Below, in pieces: positions 1-8,165 of a stretch of 57,346 bases of DNA. Each line of letters opens with the position of its first letter. Position 1 is the first letter of the stretch. This stretch comes from Rhodoplanes elegans. GTDB lineage: Bacteria > Pseudomonadota > Alphaproteobacteria > Rhizobiales > Xanthobacteraceae. The stretch lies in contig NZ_NHSK01000106.1 of the NCBI RefSeq assembly GCF_016653355.1, positions 1 through 57,346 on the forward strand, read 5' to 3'. Both the position numbers and the translations under genes were made by a program. The notes under the pieces are model-generated. The model searched no databases. It worked only from the letters and a program-made list of their open reading frames with translations, and was not told the DNA's origin.

Positions 1-42
1 GCCGTGGCCAAGGCCGCGGCGCCGGCCGCGCCGCGCGGCTGA
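1..42 (+). CDS. C-terminal tail of a gene entering from the left (partial)
   Basis: Frame 1 reads through 13 codons of Ala, Lys and Pro (AVAKAAAPAAPRG) to TGA at 40-42. Ala/Lys/Pro-rich tails of this kind end many alphaproteobacterial proteins, but 13 codons cannot identify a family. It could equally be a chance open stretch in high-GC DNA. Confidence 0.3.
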   Translation, partial: AVAKAAAPAAPRG

Positions 43-45
43 GGC

Positions 46-90
46 GCGGTTCGGCGAGCCGAGACGGTCGCGGCGCTGAACGGCCAGCAC
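46..90 (+). pseudogene. Fragment of a DUF5681 gene (scrap of the repeated module)
   Basis: Fifteen codons read AVRRAETVAALNGQH, closely matching AVRRAEAVAALKGNTH inside the DUF5681 gene at 27248 and the same block near 14945. No start codon or flanking homology is visible, so this is a remnant. It sits 47 bases left of the duplicated flgL piece, so the left edge of the window is a junction of unrelated scraps. Confidence 0.5.
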
Positions 91-137
91 CCCGGTGGAT
101 GTGATCGTCGGGCCGAGCAGGCCGGTGAGGTTCCGGT

Positions 138-247
138 ACGTGCGGCGAGGCTTGCGGAGCGACCGATGCCGAGATCGCCGTAGGTCTCCCAGACGCGCCG
201 CGTGCTCAACTGGCTCGCCAGCGTCCGCATCTGCGCCGTGAGGGCGA
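138..247 (-). pseudogene. Duplicated internal fragment of flgL
   Basis: All 110 bases match 31028-31137 within flgL, same orientation, with one mismatch (A at 191, C at 31081). On the minus strand it encodes part of the FlgL N-terminal helix region (residues about 22-58). There is no start, no stop and no neighbouring flagellar sequence, so it cannot make FlgL. The near identity implies a recent copy event, or possibly an assembly artefact. Confidence 0.85.
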
Positions 248-678
248 CGTGGCAAGGCGCCACGCGTCTGCAACGCAACATTGCCCGTCCGGCCGGGCAA
301 AACATGCGTTCCGCCGGGTGAGCGTCGACCCAGGGGGGCGGTCTTCATGCGGGCAAGGCATCGCGACACCTCCCTGCGCCGGCGGATCGCTGATCGATGG
401 ATGCTGCGGCGTCGGGTGAGCCGCGGCAGGTGCGGCTTGTGGAGCGAGCTCTCCCGCCTGGCTGGATCGACAGCAAGACCGTGCCATGCGTGCAGGGTCG
501 AGAGCGAGGTCGCGCCCCGCCAATACCTGCGGCGCGCTGGTCGTCGGGAGCTCACGTCGCGCGAGCAGCACAAGCCGCATCTGTCGGGACACCGGCGTCG
601 TAACGGCGTATGATCCGGTCCGGGACGGTGTCGCGAACCGTGGTGGGCGTCGGGACGCGATCGTCCCTGGAGGCCCCG
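248..678. other. No convincing gene; two small hairpins
   Basis: Open frames here overlap each other on both strands and lack ribosome binding sites or recognisable domains. Two perfect inverted repeats follow the flgL scrap: CGTGGC/GCCACG at 248-264 and TTGCCCG/CGGGCAA at 281-300. Neither is followed by a T-run. The rest holds only the leader of the adaptor gene that starts at 679. Confidence 0.5.
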
Positions 679-1758
679 ATGTCCGTTCGTGTTGCCGTTA
701 TCGTCCTTGCCGTGCTCGTGCTCTTCGACGCCCTCCCGACAGCCGGGCCGGCCCTGGCCCAATCGGCTCAACCGAGCCCCACCTCGCCGAGCTCTGCACA
801 ACCCGGTCCGGCGGCTCGCGCCGAGGCCGCCGTGCGCGCCCTGATCGCGCGACTGCGCGGCAACACCTTGCCAGACGGCATCGTCAAGTCGAACGGCCGG
901 ATCGAGGCCACTCAGGTCGACGTCGCGGCGAAGTACGGTGGCCGGCTGGCGTCCGTGACGGTGGAAGAGGGCGACGAGGTGACGGCCGGTCAGGTGGTCG
1001 CCACCATCTCGGCGCCGGAATACGAGGCGCAGCTCCGCGCCGCCCAGGCGCAGGTGCTGCGCGCCAAGCAGGCGCTGGCCGAGGCCGTCGCGCTCATCGC
1101 CCAGCGGACCAGCGATCTGACTTTCGCGCGGACCGAGCTGGAGCGTGGGAGGAGTCTGCTCGAGAAGGGCAGCATCACCGAACAGGCCGTCGACCAGCGT
1201 CGGAACAAGTTCGAGGCGGCCGATGCCGCCTTGCGGGCGGTGACGGCCCAGCGCGAGCAGGCGCATTTCGCCATCAACATCGCCGAGGCGGATGTCGAGC
1301 GCCTGCAGTCGGTGCTGATCGATCTCGTGCTGGTGTCGCCACGCAGCGGCCGCGTCCAGTACCGGCTCGCCCGCGCCGGCGAGGTGGTCGCGGCCGGCCA
1401 ACGGGTTCTCACGATTCTGGATCTCAAGGACGTGTACCTGACCATCTATCTTCCGGCCGAGGACGCCGGCAAGCTGACGCTCGGCGACGAGGCCCGGATC
1501 GTCGCCGACCCGATTCCCGAATACGTTATCCCGGCCACCGTCGCGTTTGTCGCCACCGAGGCGCAGTTCACGCCGAAGAGTGTCGAGACCGCCGAGGAGC
1601 GCCAGAAGCTGATGTTTCGGGTCAAGCTGCAGGTCGATCCGGACGTGCTTCAGAAGTACCATCGCCAGGTGAAGACCGGCGTGCGCGGTGTCGGCTTCGT
1701 GCGCACCAGCACGCGCATCGCCTGGCCGGACGAGCTCGCGGTGAAGCTGCCGCAATGA
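679..1758 (+). CDS. HlyD-family periplasmic adaptor of an RbbA-type ABC system
   Basis: A 359-aa membrane fusion protein (YhiI-like). It starts with a signal peptide/anchor (about residues 1-27, ending in ALAQ), then a Pro/Ser-rich linker. The biotinyl-lipoyl-like domain begins 'GRIEATQVDVAAKYGGRL' and includes 'VEEGDEVTAGQVV'; a long alpha-helical hairpin follows (about 110-210), then the closing lipoyl half ('APRSGRVQYRLA'-like) and a beta-barrel domain. The ATG at 679 is chosen over the in-frame one at 610 because GGAGG lies 5-6 bases upstream and it starts exactly at the signal peptide. Its stop overlaps the next start (ATGA), so the three genes are one operon. It should link the inner-membrane ABC exporter to an outer-membrane channel, none of which is encoded nearby. 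Substrate unknown. Confidence 0.85.
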   Translation: MSVRVAVIVLAVLVLFDALPTAGPALAQSAQPSPTSPSSAQPGPAARAEAAVRALIARLRGNTLPDGIVKSNGRIEATQVDVAAKYGGRLASVTVEEGDEVTAGQVVATISAPEYEAQLRAAQAQVLRAKQALAEAVALIAQRTSDLTFARTELERGRSLLEKGSITEQAVDQRRNKFEAADAALRAVTAQREQAHFAINIAEADVERLQSVLIDLVLVSPRSGRVQYRLARAGEVVAAGQRVLTILDLKDVYLTIYLPAEDAGKLTLGDEARIVADPIPEYVIPATVAFVATEAQFTPKSVETAEERQKLMFRVKLQVDPDVLQKYHRQVKTGVRGVGFVRTSTRIAWPDELAVKLPQ

Positions 1759-4484
1759 CGGACACGGTCGCCCGCTTCGCCGCCGTCACGCACCGCTACA
1801 GGGCGAGGAACGCCCTCGACGACGTCAGCCTCGACATCCCGGCACACCGCATGGTCGGGATCATCGGGCCGGACGGCGTCGGCAAGTCGACGCTCCTCGC
1901 GCTTCTCGCCGGAGTGCGAAAGCTCCAGGTCGGGTCGGTCACGGTGTTCGACGGCGACATGGCTGATGCGGAGCACCGACGGGCCAGCTGCGGCCGCATC
2001 GCCTACATGCCACAGGGCCTCGGCCGCAATCTCTATCCGACGCTCAGCGTCTACGAGAACGTCGATTTCTTCGGCCGCTTGTTCGGACAGTCGGCGGACG
2101 AGCGCCGCGCCCGGATCGCCGACCTCACCCGCGCCACCGGCCTCGATCCGTTCGTCGGGCGTCCGGCCGGCAAGCTCTCGGGCGGCATGAAGCAGAAGCT
2201 CAGCCTGTGCTGCGCGCTGATGCATGACCCCGACCTTCTGGTGCTCGACGAGCCGACGACCGGCGTCGACCCGCTGTCGCGCCGGCAGTTCTGGGAGCTG
2301 ATCGACACGATCCGGGCGCGGCGTCCGCAGATGAGCGTGGTGGTCGCCACCGCCTACATGGAGGAGGCGGCGCGCTTCGACTGGCTCGCCGCCATGGACG
2401 AGGGTCGCGTGATCGCGCGCGGCACCCCGTCCGAGATCCTGGCGCAGGCGCACGAGACTTCGCTGGAGAGCGCCTTCATCGCGCTGCTGCCGGAGGAGAA
2501 GCGCGCCCGCCACGCGGGCGTGGTGGTGCGCCCGCGGGTCACCGGCGATGACGACGTCCCGGCGATCGAGGCCGAGGGGCTGACGCGACAGTTCGGCGAT
2601 TTCGTCGCCGTCGATCATGTCAGCTTCCGCATCGGCCGCGGCGAGATCTTCGGCTTCCTCGGCTCCAACGGCTGCGGCAAGACCACCACCATGAAGATAC
2701 TCACCGGCCTGCTGCCGGCGAGCGAGGGGCGGGCCGCGCTGTTCGGCGAGCCGATCGGCGGCGACGACATGGGGATGCGCCGCAAGGTCGGTTACATGTC
2801 GCAGGCGTTCTCGCTCTACACCGAGCTGACGGTCCGCCAGAATCTCGATCTGCACGCCCGGCTCTATCATCTGCCGCCGGCCGAGATCGCGCCGCGGATC
2901 GCCGAGCTGCTCGCCCGCTACGACCTCAACGACGTCGCCGACGCCCGGCCGGATCAGTTGCCGCTCGGCATCAAGCAACGGCTGCAGCTCGCCGTCGCGG
3001 TGCTGCACCGTCCGGCCGTCCTGATTCTCGACGAGCCGACCTCGGGCGTCGACCCGATCGCGCGCGATGCGTTCTGGCGCACCCTGATCGACCTGTCGCG
3101 CGACGACGGCGTGACCATCTTCCTGTCGACCCACTTCATGAACGAGGCCGAGCGCTGCGATCGCATCTCGCTGATGCACGCCGGCAAGGTGCTCGCCGTC
3201 GGAGCGCCGGCCGAGCTGACCCGCGAGCGCGGCAGCGAGACCCTCGAGGGCGCGTTCGTGTCCTATCTGGCCGAGGCCGGTGGCGTCGGCGAGGTCGCGA
3301 CGGATTCGGCGGTGAAAGCTGCACCGGCGGCGGACTCGTCGATGTCCGCGCCGAAGCGGTTCGATCCGGGGCGCCTGTGGGCCTATGCAAGGCGCGAGGC
3401 GACGGAGCTCCTGCGCGACCCGATCCGCCTGATCTTCGCCTTCGTCGGCCCGCTCGTGCTGATGCTGGCGTTCGGCTACGGCATCTCCTTCGATGTCGAG
3501 AACCTGAGCTGGGCGGCGTTCGATCAGGACCGGACTCCGGAAAGCCGCGCGCTGCTCGAAACCTTCTCCGGCTCCCGCTACTTCACCGAGCGGCCGCCGG
3601 TCCGCACCACGGCCGAGATGGATGCACGGTTCAGGAGCGGCGAGCTGGCGCTGGTCGTCGAGGTGCCGCCCGGCTTCGGCCGCGACCTGCAGAGCGGACG
3701 CGTGCCGCAGGTCGGCGTCTGGATCGACGGCGCCATGCCGTTCCGCGGCGAGACCACCCGCAGCTACGTCTCGGGCCTCGCCCTGCAATACGCCAAGCAG
3801 CGCGCCGTCGAGACGGTCGGGCCGAACGCCGCCGTCGTTCCGGTGAGCATCGAGACCCGCTTCCGCTACAATCAGTCGTTCAAGAGCGTCAACGCGATGG
3901 TGCCGAGCATCATCGTGCTGATGCTGATCCTGATCCCGGCCGTCATGTCGGCGGTCGCCGTGGTGCGCGAGATCGAGACCGGCTCGATCGCCAATTTCCA
4001 TTCGACGCCGACCAGCAAGGTCGAGTTCCTGGTCGGCAAGCAGCTCCCCTATGTGGCGGTCTCGATGGTGAGCTTCGTGCTGCTGGTGCTGCTGGCCATC
4101 ATCGTGTTCGGTGTGTCGATCGCCGGGTCCTTCGCCACGCTCGCATTCGGTACGTTGCTTTACTGCTTCGCGACGACCGGCTTCGGCCAGCTCGTGTCGA
4201 CCTTCACGCGCACCCAGGTCGCGGCCGTGTTCGCCACGGCCATTCTGGCCGTGGTGCCGGCCGTGAACTTTTCGGGCCTGCTGGTTCCGGTGTCGTCCCT
4301 GTCGGGCGGCGCGCGGTTTCTCGGCCTGACCTTTCCGGCCGCCTGGTATCAGCCGATCAGCGTCGGGACCTTCGCCAAGGCGCTCGGTCTGTTCGCCTTG
4401 TGGCCGGAGATGCTGATGCTCGCGTTGTTCGCGGTCGTCTATCTTCTCGCCGCGCGCCTGTTCTTACGCAAGCAGGAGGCGTGA
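1755..4484 (+). CDS. rbbA: RbbA-type double ABC ATPase fused to an ABC-2 permease
   Basis: 909 aa, matching the usual length of RbbA/YhiH. Two nucleotide-binding domains come first. NBD1 has Walker A GPDGVGKST (about residue 38), signature LSGGMKQK and Walker B LLVLDEPTTGVDP. NBD2 has GSNGCGKTTT (about 303), a degenerate signature LPLGIKQRL and LILDEPTSGVDP. From about residue 540 it is an ABC-2 permease: one membrane helix ('GPLVLMLAFGYGISF'), a large extracytoplasmic loop, then five to six helices. E. coli RbbA was described as a ribosome-associated ATPase, but this architecture plus the adaptor upstream and permease downstream points to an exporter. The ATG overlaps the adaptor stop by four bases. 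The larger frame beginning at 486 merely reads through the adaptor gene and is not used. Confidence 0.88.
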   Translation: MTDTVARFAAVTHRYRARNALDDVSLDIPAHRMVGIIGPDGVGKSTLLALLAGVRKLQVGSVTVFDGDMADAEHRRASCGRIAYMPQGLGRNLYPTLSVYENVDFFGRLFGQSADERRARIADLTRATGLDPFVGRPAGKLSGGMKQKLSLCCALMHDPDLLVLDEPTTGVDPLSRRQFWELIDTIRARRPQMSVVVATAYMEEAARFDWLAAMDEGRVIARGTPSEILAQAHETSLESAFIALLPEEKRARHAGVVVRPRVTGDDDVPAIEAEGLTRQFGDFVAVDHVSFRIGRGEIFGFLGSNGCGKTTTMKILTGLLPASEGRAALFGEPIGGDDMGMRRKVGYMSQAFSLYTELTVRQNLDLHARLYHLPPAEIAPRIAELLARYDLNDVADARPDQLPLGIKQRLQLAVAVLHRPAVLILDEPTSGVDPIARDAFWRTLIDLSRDDGVTIFLSTHFMNEAERCDRISLMHAGKVLAVGAPAELTRERGSETLEGAFVSYLAEAGGVGEVATDSAVKAAPAADSSMSAPKRFDPGRLWAYARREATELLRDPIRLIFAFVGPLVLMLAFGYGISFDVENLSWAAFDQDRTPESRALLETFSGSRYFTERPPVRTTAEMDARFRSGELALVVEVPPGFGRDLQSGRVPQVGVWIDGAMPFRGETTRSYVSGLALQYAKQRAVETVGPNAAVVPVSIETRFRYNQSFKSVNAMVPSIIVLMLILIPAVMSAVAVVREIETGSIANFHSTPTSKVEFLVGKQLPYVAVSMVSFVLLVLLAIIVFGVSIAGSFATLAFGTLLYCFATTGFGQLVSTFTRTQVAAVFATAILAVVPAVNFSGLLVPVSSLSGGARFLGLTFPAAWYQPISVGTFAKALGLFALWPEMLMLALFAVVYLLAARLFLRKQEA

Positions 4485-4485
4485 G

Positions 4486-5667
4486 GTGGCGGCGCAGAGG
4501 GCGGATGCGACGCGCAAGCCGGCGATCGACCGCCTCGGGATCGGTCGTCACCTCGCGAACATCTGGCGACTGACCATCAAGGAGTTGCGCAGCATCCGGG
4601 CCGACCCGGTGATGCTGATCCTGGTCGTCTACGCCTTCAGCATCAACGTCTACACGGTCGCGACCGGAGCCTCCGTCGAGGCGAACAACCTCGCGGTCGC
4701 CATTGTCGACGAGGACCGCTCGGCGCTGTCGCGGCGCATCGCCGACGGCCTCACGCCGCCCTTGTTCAGGCCGGCCGTGGAGATCTCGGCGCGTGACATC
4801 GACGGCGAGATGGGCGCCGGGCGCTACGTCTTCGTCATCGAGATTCCACCGCGGTTCGAGGCGGATGTGCTGGCCGGCCGCAGCACCTCGGTGCAGCTGA
4901 ATGTCGACGCCACCGCCATCACCCAGGCCGGCAACGGTTCGGCCTACATCCAGACCATCATCCTGAACGAGGTCGCCGCCTTCAGGGCGGGACGCGACGG
5001 CGTCTCGACGAACCCGGTGGACGTGGTGATCCGCGCCAACTCCAATCCCAACCTGAAATCGAGCTGGTTCACCTCGGTGATGCAGGTGATCAACAGCATC
5101 ACCATGCTGACCGTGATCCTCACCGGCGCGGCGCTGATCCGCGAGCGCGAGCAGGGCACGGTCGAGCATCTGCTCGTCATGCCGGTGGTGGCGAGCGAGA
5201 TCATGCTCGCGAAGATCCTGGCCAACGGCGCCGTGACGCTGGCCGCGGCCGGGCTGTCGCTGGTGCTGGTCGTCGAGTGGTGGCTGCAGGTGCCGATCGT
5301 CGGATCGATCCTGCTGTTCCTCACGGGCGCCGCCGTCTACGTGTTCACGGTCGCGGCGCTCGGCATCCTGCTCGGCACCATCGCCAACACGATGGGCCAG
5401 TTCGGCCTGCTGGCCATTCCGGTGCTGCTGGTGACGCAGCTCCTGTCGGGCAGCGCCACCCCGCTCGAAAGCATGCCGATCTGGCTGCGGTGGATCGTGT
5501 GGATCGTCAGCCCGACGCCGCATTTCGTGACCTTCGCGCAGGCCGTGCTGTATCGCGGCGCCGGCTTTGCTGCGGCGACGCCGCCGCTGCTCGCCGTCGC
5601 CGCCATCGGCGGCGTCTATCTGGCCGTCGCCTTACGGCGCTTTCGTCGTGTCGTCCTCGGCGGCTGA
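4486..5667 (+). CDS. ABC-2 type permease (YhhJ-like)
   Basis: 393 aa starting at GTG, one base after the rbbA stop, so translational coupling is likely. Topology is typical of ABC-2 permeases: one helix near residues 40-60 ('DPVMLILVVYAFSINVY'), a periplasmic domain of about 140 residues, then five or six C-terminal helices with the conserved 'LIREREQGTVEHLLVMPV' segment between them. It is homologous to the permease half of RbbA, so the two probably form the membrane heterodimer powered by RbbA's two ATPase domains. A weak CCCC/GGGG inverted repeat follows the stop, with no T-run. Confidence 0.88.
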   Translation: MAAQRADATRKPAIDRLGIGRHLANIWRLTIKELRSIRADPVMLILVVYAFSINVYTVATGASVEANNLAVAIVDEDRSALSRRIADGLTPPLFRPAVEISARDIDGEMGAGRYVFVIEIPPRFEADVLAGRSTSVQLNVDATAITQAGNGSAYIQTIILNEVAAFRAGRDGVSTNPVDVVIRANSNPNLKSSWFTSVMQVINSITMLTVILTGAALIREREQGTVEHLLVMPVVASEIMLAKILANGAVTLAAAGLSLVLVVEWWLQVPIVGSILLFLTGAAVYVFTVAALGILLGTIANTMGQFGLLAIPVLLVTQLLSGSATPLESMPIWLRWIVWIVSPTPHFVTFAQAVLYRGAGFAAATPPLLAVAAIGGVYLAVALRRFRRVVLGG

Positions 5668-5840
5668 GGAACCCCGCGCGAGGGGAAGCCTCCTGCTCCG
5701 CCGCATCCGCCATTGAGCCGAGTTCCTAAACGAATGGACCTGAACCGGAGCCGCACGTGTGAGTCTCGGGCTCGATCGTCAAGCGCAGCGACCGAAAGGC
5801 AGTTGCCGAGACATGGAGTTGGTCACCCGTGACCGGTCCG

Positions 5841-5869
5841 TCCGGTGGTTCTCTTCGGCTGGGTGGTGG
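5841..5869 (+). repeat. Copy of the sequence flanking the tRNA-Ile 3' end
   Basis: 29 bases identical to 56616-56644 except one position (C at 5853, A at 56628). In the tRNA copy this stretch covers the last six transcribed positions including CCA and the adjoining 23 flank bases. A third copy of 19 of these bases lies at 26116-26134. It begins the decayed mobile module and may be an old attachment junction. Confidence 0.75.
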
Positions 5870-5972
5870 TGCAGGCAGTCCCTATCGGACACCTCTCACC
5901 TGATATTCGCTGTTCCTGCCGGCAAAACTCCTGCTCGGCCGGAATGGCGGGTGGATGTGCCGAAAACCCTCG
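5851..5972 (+). repeat. Module-edge repeat, copy A
   Basis: About 122 bases, roughly 90% identical to 26116-26239; a 2-base indel lies near 5940. Both copies start with the tRNA-flank sequence and end at 'AAAACCCTCG'. It carries no credible gene. In this copy it joins directly to the middle of the DUF5681 gene, with the methyltransferase missing. Confidence 0.8.
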
Positions 5973-5973
5973 G

Positions 5974-6516
5974 AATTACGAGAAGGAACTCGCCGAGGAG
6001 ATCGAGACGCCGCAAGCGTCGTGGCGACGATATATCGAGCGGTACAGCTTGCCTGGTGCGATCATCCCGAGAGGTCTCCCTCACCCGGAGGACGTGATCA
6101 TCGCGCCGGGGCAAGCCGGCGCGGTTCCGGTTCGGCGTCGAACCGGAGGAGGCGGAGAAGCACTGTCGAACTTTTTGTCGGTTCCGAGATGCGTTCCTGG
6201 TCCAGGCAGAGATCGACGATCGATGTCACAGGAAAAGAAGGACGCCTGGATACGATCACAAGGTTCCGGTGTCCTGGTTCTCGCGATCTGCGCGAACTTG
6301 ATGCTGCCGAACCGGCACAGGTACGACCAAGATGTCTTCGGCGCGGTGCAACTGACCCATATGAACCTGCGGCAGAGCGAACTCGAGAAGCGGCATCAGG
6401 AAGCGTTTCGTGCGATCGGGCTGAACGGGGCGAGGATGTTCATCATGCCTCTGATCAGCAAGCAGGAGGTCGAGCAGATGACCAACGAGATCAAAAGCAG
6501 ACACGGCGTCGAGTAG
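5974..6516 (+). pseudogene. Decayed C-terminal two-thirds of the DUF5681-type gene
   Basis: Nucleotide-level match (about 85-90%) to 27560-28108, running a few bases past the stop to 'GCGCCGTCTACG'. It starts inside the gene at 'NYEKELAEEIETPQASWRRY' and ends 'MTNEIKSRHGVE'. Compared with the 27 kb copy it has an extra G near 6107 and a missing G near 6272. The frame between is therefore scrambled, but both ends read in one frame. The stop codon that splits the other copy is CAA here. Without a start region it is a pseudogene, and its value is as a record of the intact reading frame. Confidence 0.75.
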
Positions 6517-6842
6517 CGCGCCGTCTACGGTCCGATCGTTCCGGGTCGGCTCCGCGGCGCCGTCTTGAACCTTTCGGAACGGGTGAAGTAGACGAACGTC
6601 TCCGCTGCCGGCTCCAGAGCGGCTCGCACCTCGGGGGCATCGTCGAAATAGCGCGCCAAGCCGATCCGGAGGGCGGTGCCGTTTTGGCGATGGCGGTCTC
6701 GTAATCCCTGATCGGAAAAGTAGCGGTCGAGACATGAAGGCAAATGGCACGAAGTGACGTGTCGATGACATTCAAGACATGAGCCTTCGTCCCTAGAGTC
6801 CCGTTCGACGCGCCCACGGCGGCGCAACAGGACTCCCCAGCC
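6517..6842. other. Intergenic; leader of the MFS gene, no gene seen
   Basis: The first dozen bases still belong to the module repeat. A minus-strand frame at 6525-6750 reads 'ALRIGLARYFDDAPEVRAAL', which looks protein-like, but no start or family can be assigned. The remainder is probably the promoter region of the exporter at 6843. Confidence 0.45.
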
Positions 6843-8036
6843 ATGTCTTCGAAAGCCCCCCTCTACTGGATGGCACTCGGCGCCTTCGCGGTCGGCACCG
6901 AGAGCTTCATGATCGCCGCGGTCCTGCCCGACATCGCCGCCGACCTGGCGGTGAGTGGCCAGGCCGCCGGCCAGCTCGTCACCATCTTCGCGCTGACCTA
7001 CGCCCTGACCTCCCCGGTCCTGACAGTGGCGACCGGCGCGGTGTCGCGCCGGCTGTTGCTGGTCGGCACCATGGCGGCTTTCGCGGTCGCCAACCTCGTC
7101 GCCGCGGTGGTACCGAGCTTCGCCGGCCTGATGGCGGCGCGGGTGCTGCTCGCCCTCGGCGCCGGCCTGTTCGTGCCGAACGCCAGCGCGGTCGCCGGCA
7201 GCCTCGTGCCGCCGGCGGAGCGCGGACGGGCGCTGTCGATCGTCACCAGCGGGCTGAGCCTCGCCATCGTGTTCGGAGTGCCGCTCGGCGCCGTCGTTGG
7301 CGCGTCTCTCGGCTGGCGCGCAACCTTCGTCGGCGTCGCGGCGCTCGCCGTCGTCGCGACCATCGGCCTGCTTGTCGGGTTGCCGCGCTCGCTCGGGACC
7401 GCGGCGCCGGTGGTCGGCCTCGGCGCCCGCCTCGTCGCCTTCAAGAATCCGGCGGTGCGGCGGCCGCTCGCCGTCATGCTGCTGTGGGCGATCGGGCCGT
7501 TCACGGTCTACCCGTATCTCGCCATCCTGGTCCGCGACGTGACCGGGCTCGACGGCGCGGCGATCGGCATCGTGCTGCTGGTGTGGGGCTTTTCCGCCTT
7601 CGTGGGTCTCACGGTCGGCGGCCGCCTGACCGACCGGGTGGGACCCGGCCGGGTGGTGCGGGCGAGCCTGCCGCTGCTGGCGCTCGCCCTGGCGGCCCTG
7701 TCGGTCGCTGCCCACGCCCTGCACGGCGTCGCCGCCCTTGCCCTGCTGCTCGCCGGCATCGTCGTCTGGGGCTTCACGGCGTGGAGCTTTTTCCCCGGTC
7801 AGCAGGCCCGCCTGATCGCCATCGCCGGGGTCGCCAACGCGCCGGCGATTCTCTCGGCGAACGCCTCCGTCCACTACTTCGGGTTTTCGCTCGGGGCGGC
7901 GCTCGGGTCGGCGGTCATCGCCTGGGGCTCGATCCGCGAGGTCGGCTGGGTCGGGGCCGTGTGTGTGGCGCTCGCCGTGATCCTGGAGCTCTCGGCGGCC
8001 CGCGACCGCTGTCCGGCCCTCGCACCGGCGGCCTGA
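6843..8036 (+). CDS. MFS drug/sugar efflux transporter (DHA1, AraJ/Cmx-like)
   Basis: 397 aa, about 12 predicted membrane helices, the usual size for a DHA1 exporter. The N-terminus 'GAFAVGTESFMIAAVLP' and the first-helix/loop pattern through 'ALTSPVLTVATGAVSRR' are typical of the AraJ/chloramphenicol-efflux subgroup. It should export a small organic compound or drug in exchange for protons from the inner membrane; the substrate cannot be read from sequence. The SDR and the GlxA-type regulator downstream run the same way but are separated by about 95-130 bases, so they may have their own promoters. Confidence 0.85.
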   Translation: MSSKAPLYWMALGAFAVGTESFMIAAVLPDIAADLAVSGQAAGQLVTIFALTYALTSPVLTVATGAVSRRLLLVGTMAAFAVANLVAAVVPSFAGLMAARVLLALGAGLFVPNASAVAGSLVPPAERGRALSIVTSGLSLAIVFGVPLGAVVGASLGWRATFVGVAALAVVATIGLLVGLPRSLGTAAPVVGLGARLVAFKNPAVRRPLAVMLLWAIGPFTVYPYLAILVRDVTGLDGAAIGIVLLVWGFSAFVGLTVGGRLTDRVGPGRVVRASLPLLALALAALSVAAHALHGVAALALLLAGIVVWGFTAWSFFPGQQARLIAIAGVANAPAILSANASVHYFGFSLGAALGSAVIAWGSIREVGWVGAVCVALAVILELSAARDRCPALAPAA

Positions 8037-8165
8037 TCGGCCGCCGCCCGGCTCGGGGCCGGCATGTCCGAAAACGCCGGTTATTCGACATTAAAGACAG
8101 ACACCTGCGCGACTATCGTTCGTCTCACCCCCGCCGACTCGGCGGTCGACCAAGAGGACATCATC

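Noticed and set aside
486-1754. Upstream extension of the rbbA frame
   Set aside because: It is the alternate frame of the adaptor gene; the real start at 1755 overlaps the adaptor stop and begins the first ABC domain.
1650-4001. 783-codon open frame on the minus strand
   Set aside because: It lies entirely opposite rbbA, its product is His/Arg/Asp-rich with no domain, and the plus strand has clear Walker motifs. A high-GC shadow.
5850-5900. Degenerate tRNA at the left module copy
   Set aside because: Only the CCA end and flank match; beyond that there is no T arm or anticodon arm.
5838-6528. Complete prophage or CRISPR array
   Set aside because: No capsid, terminase or cas genes are present, and the repeats are few, long and dispersed rather than regularly spaced.
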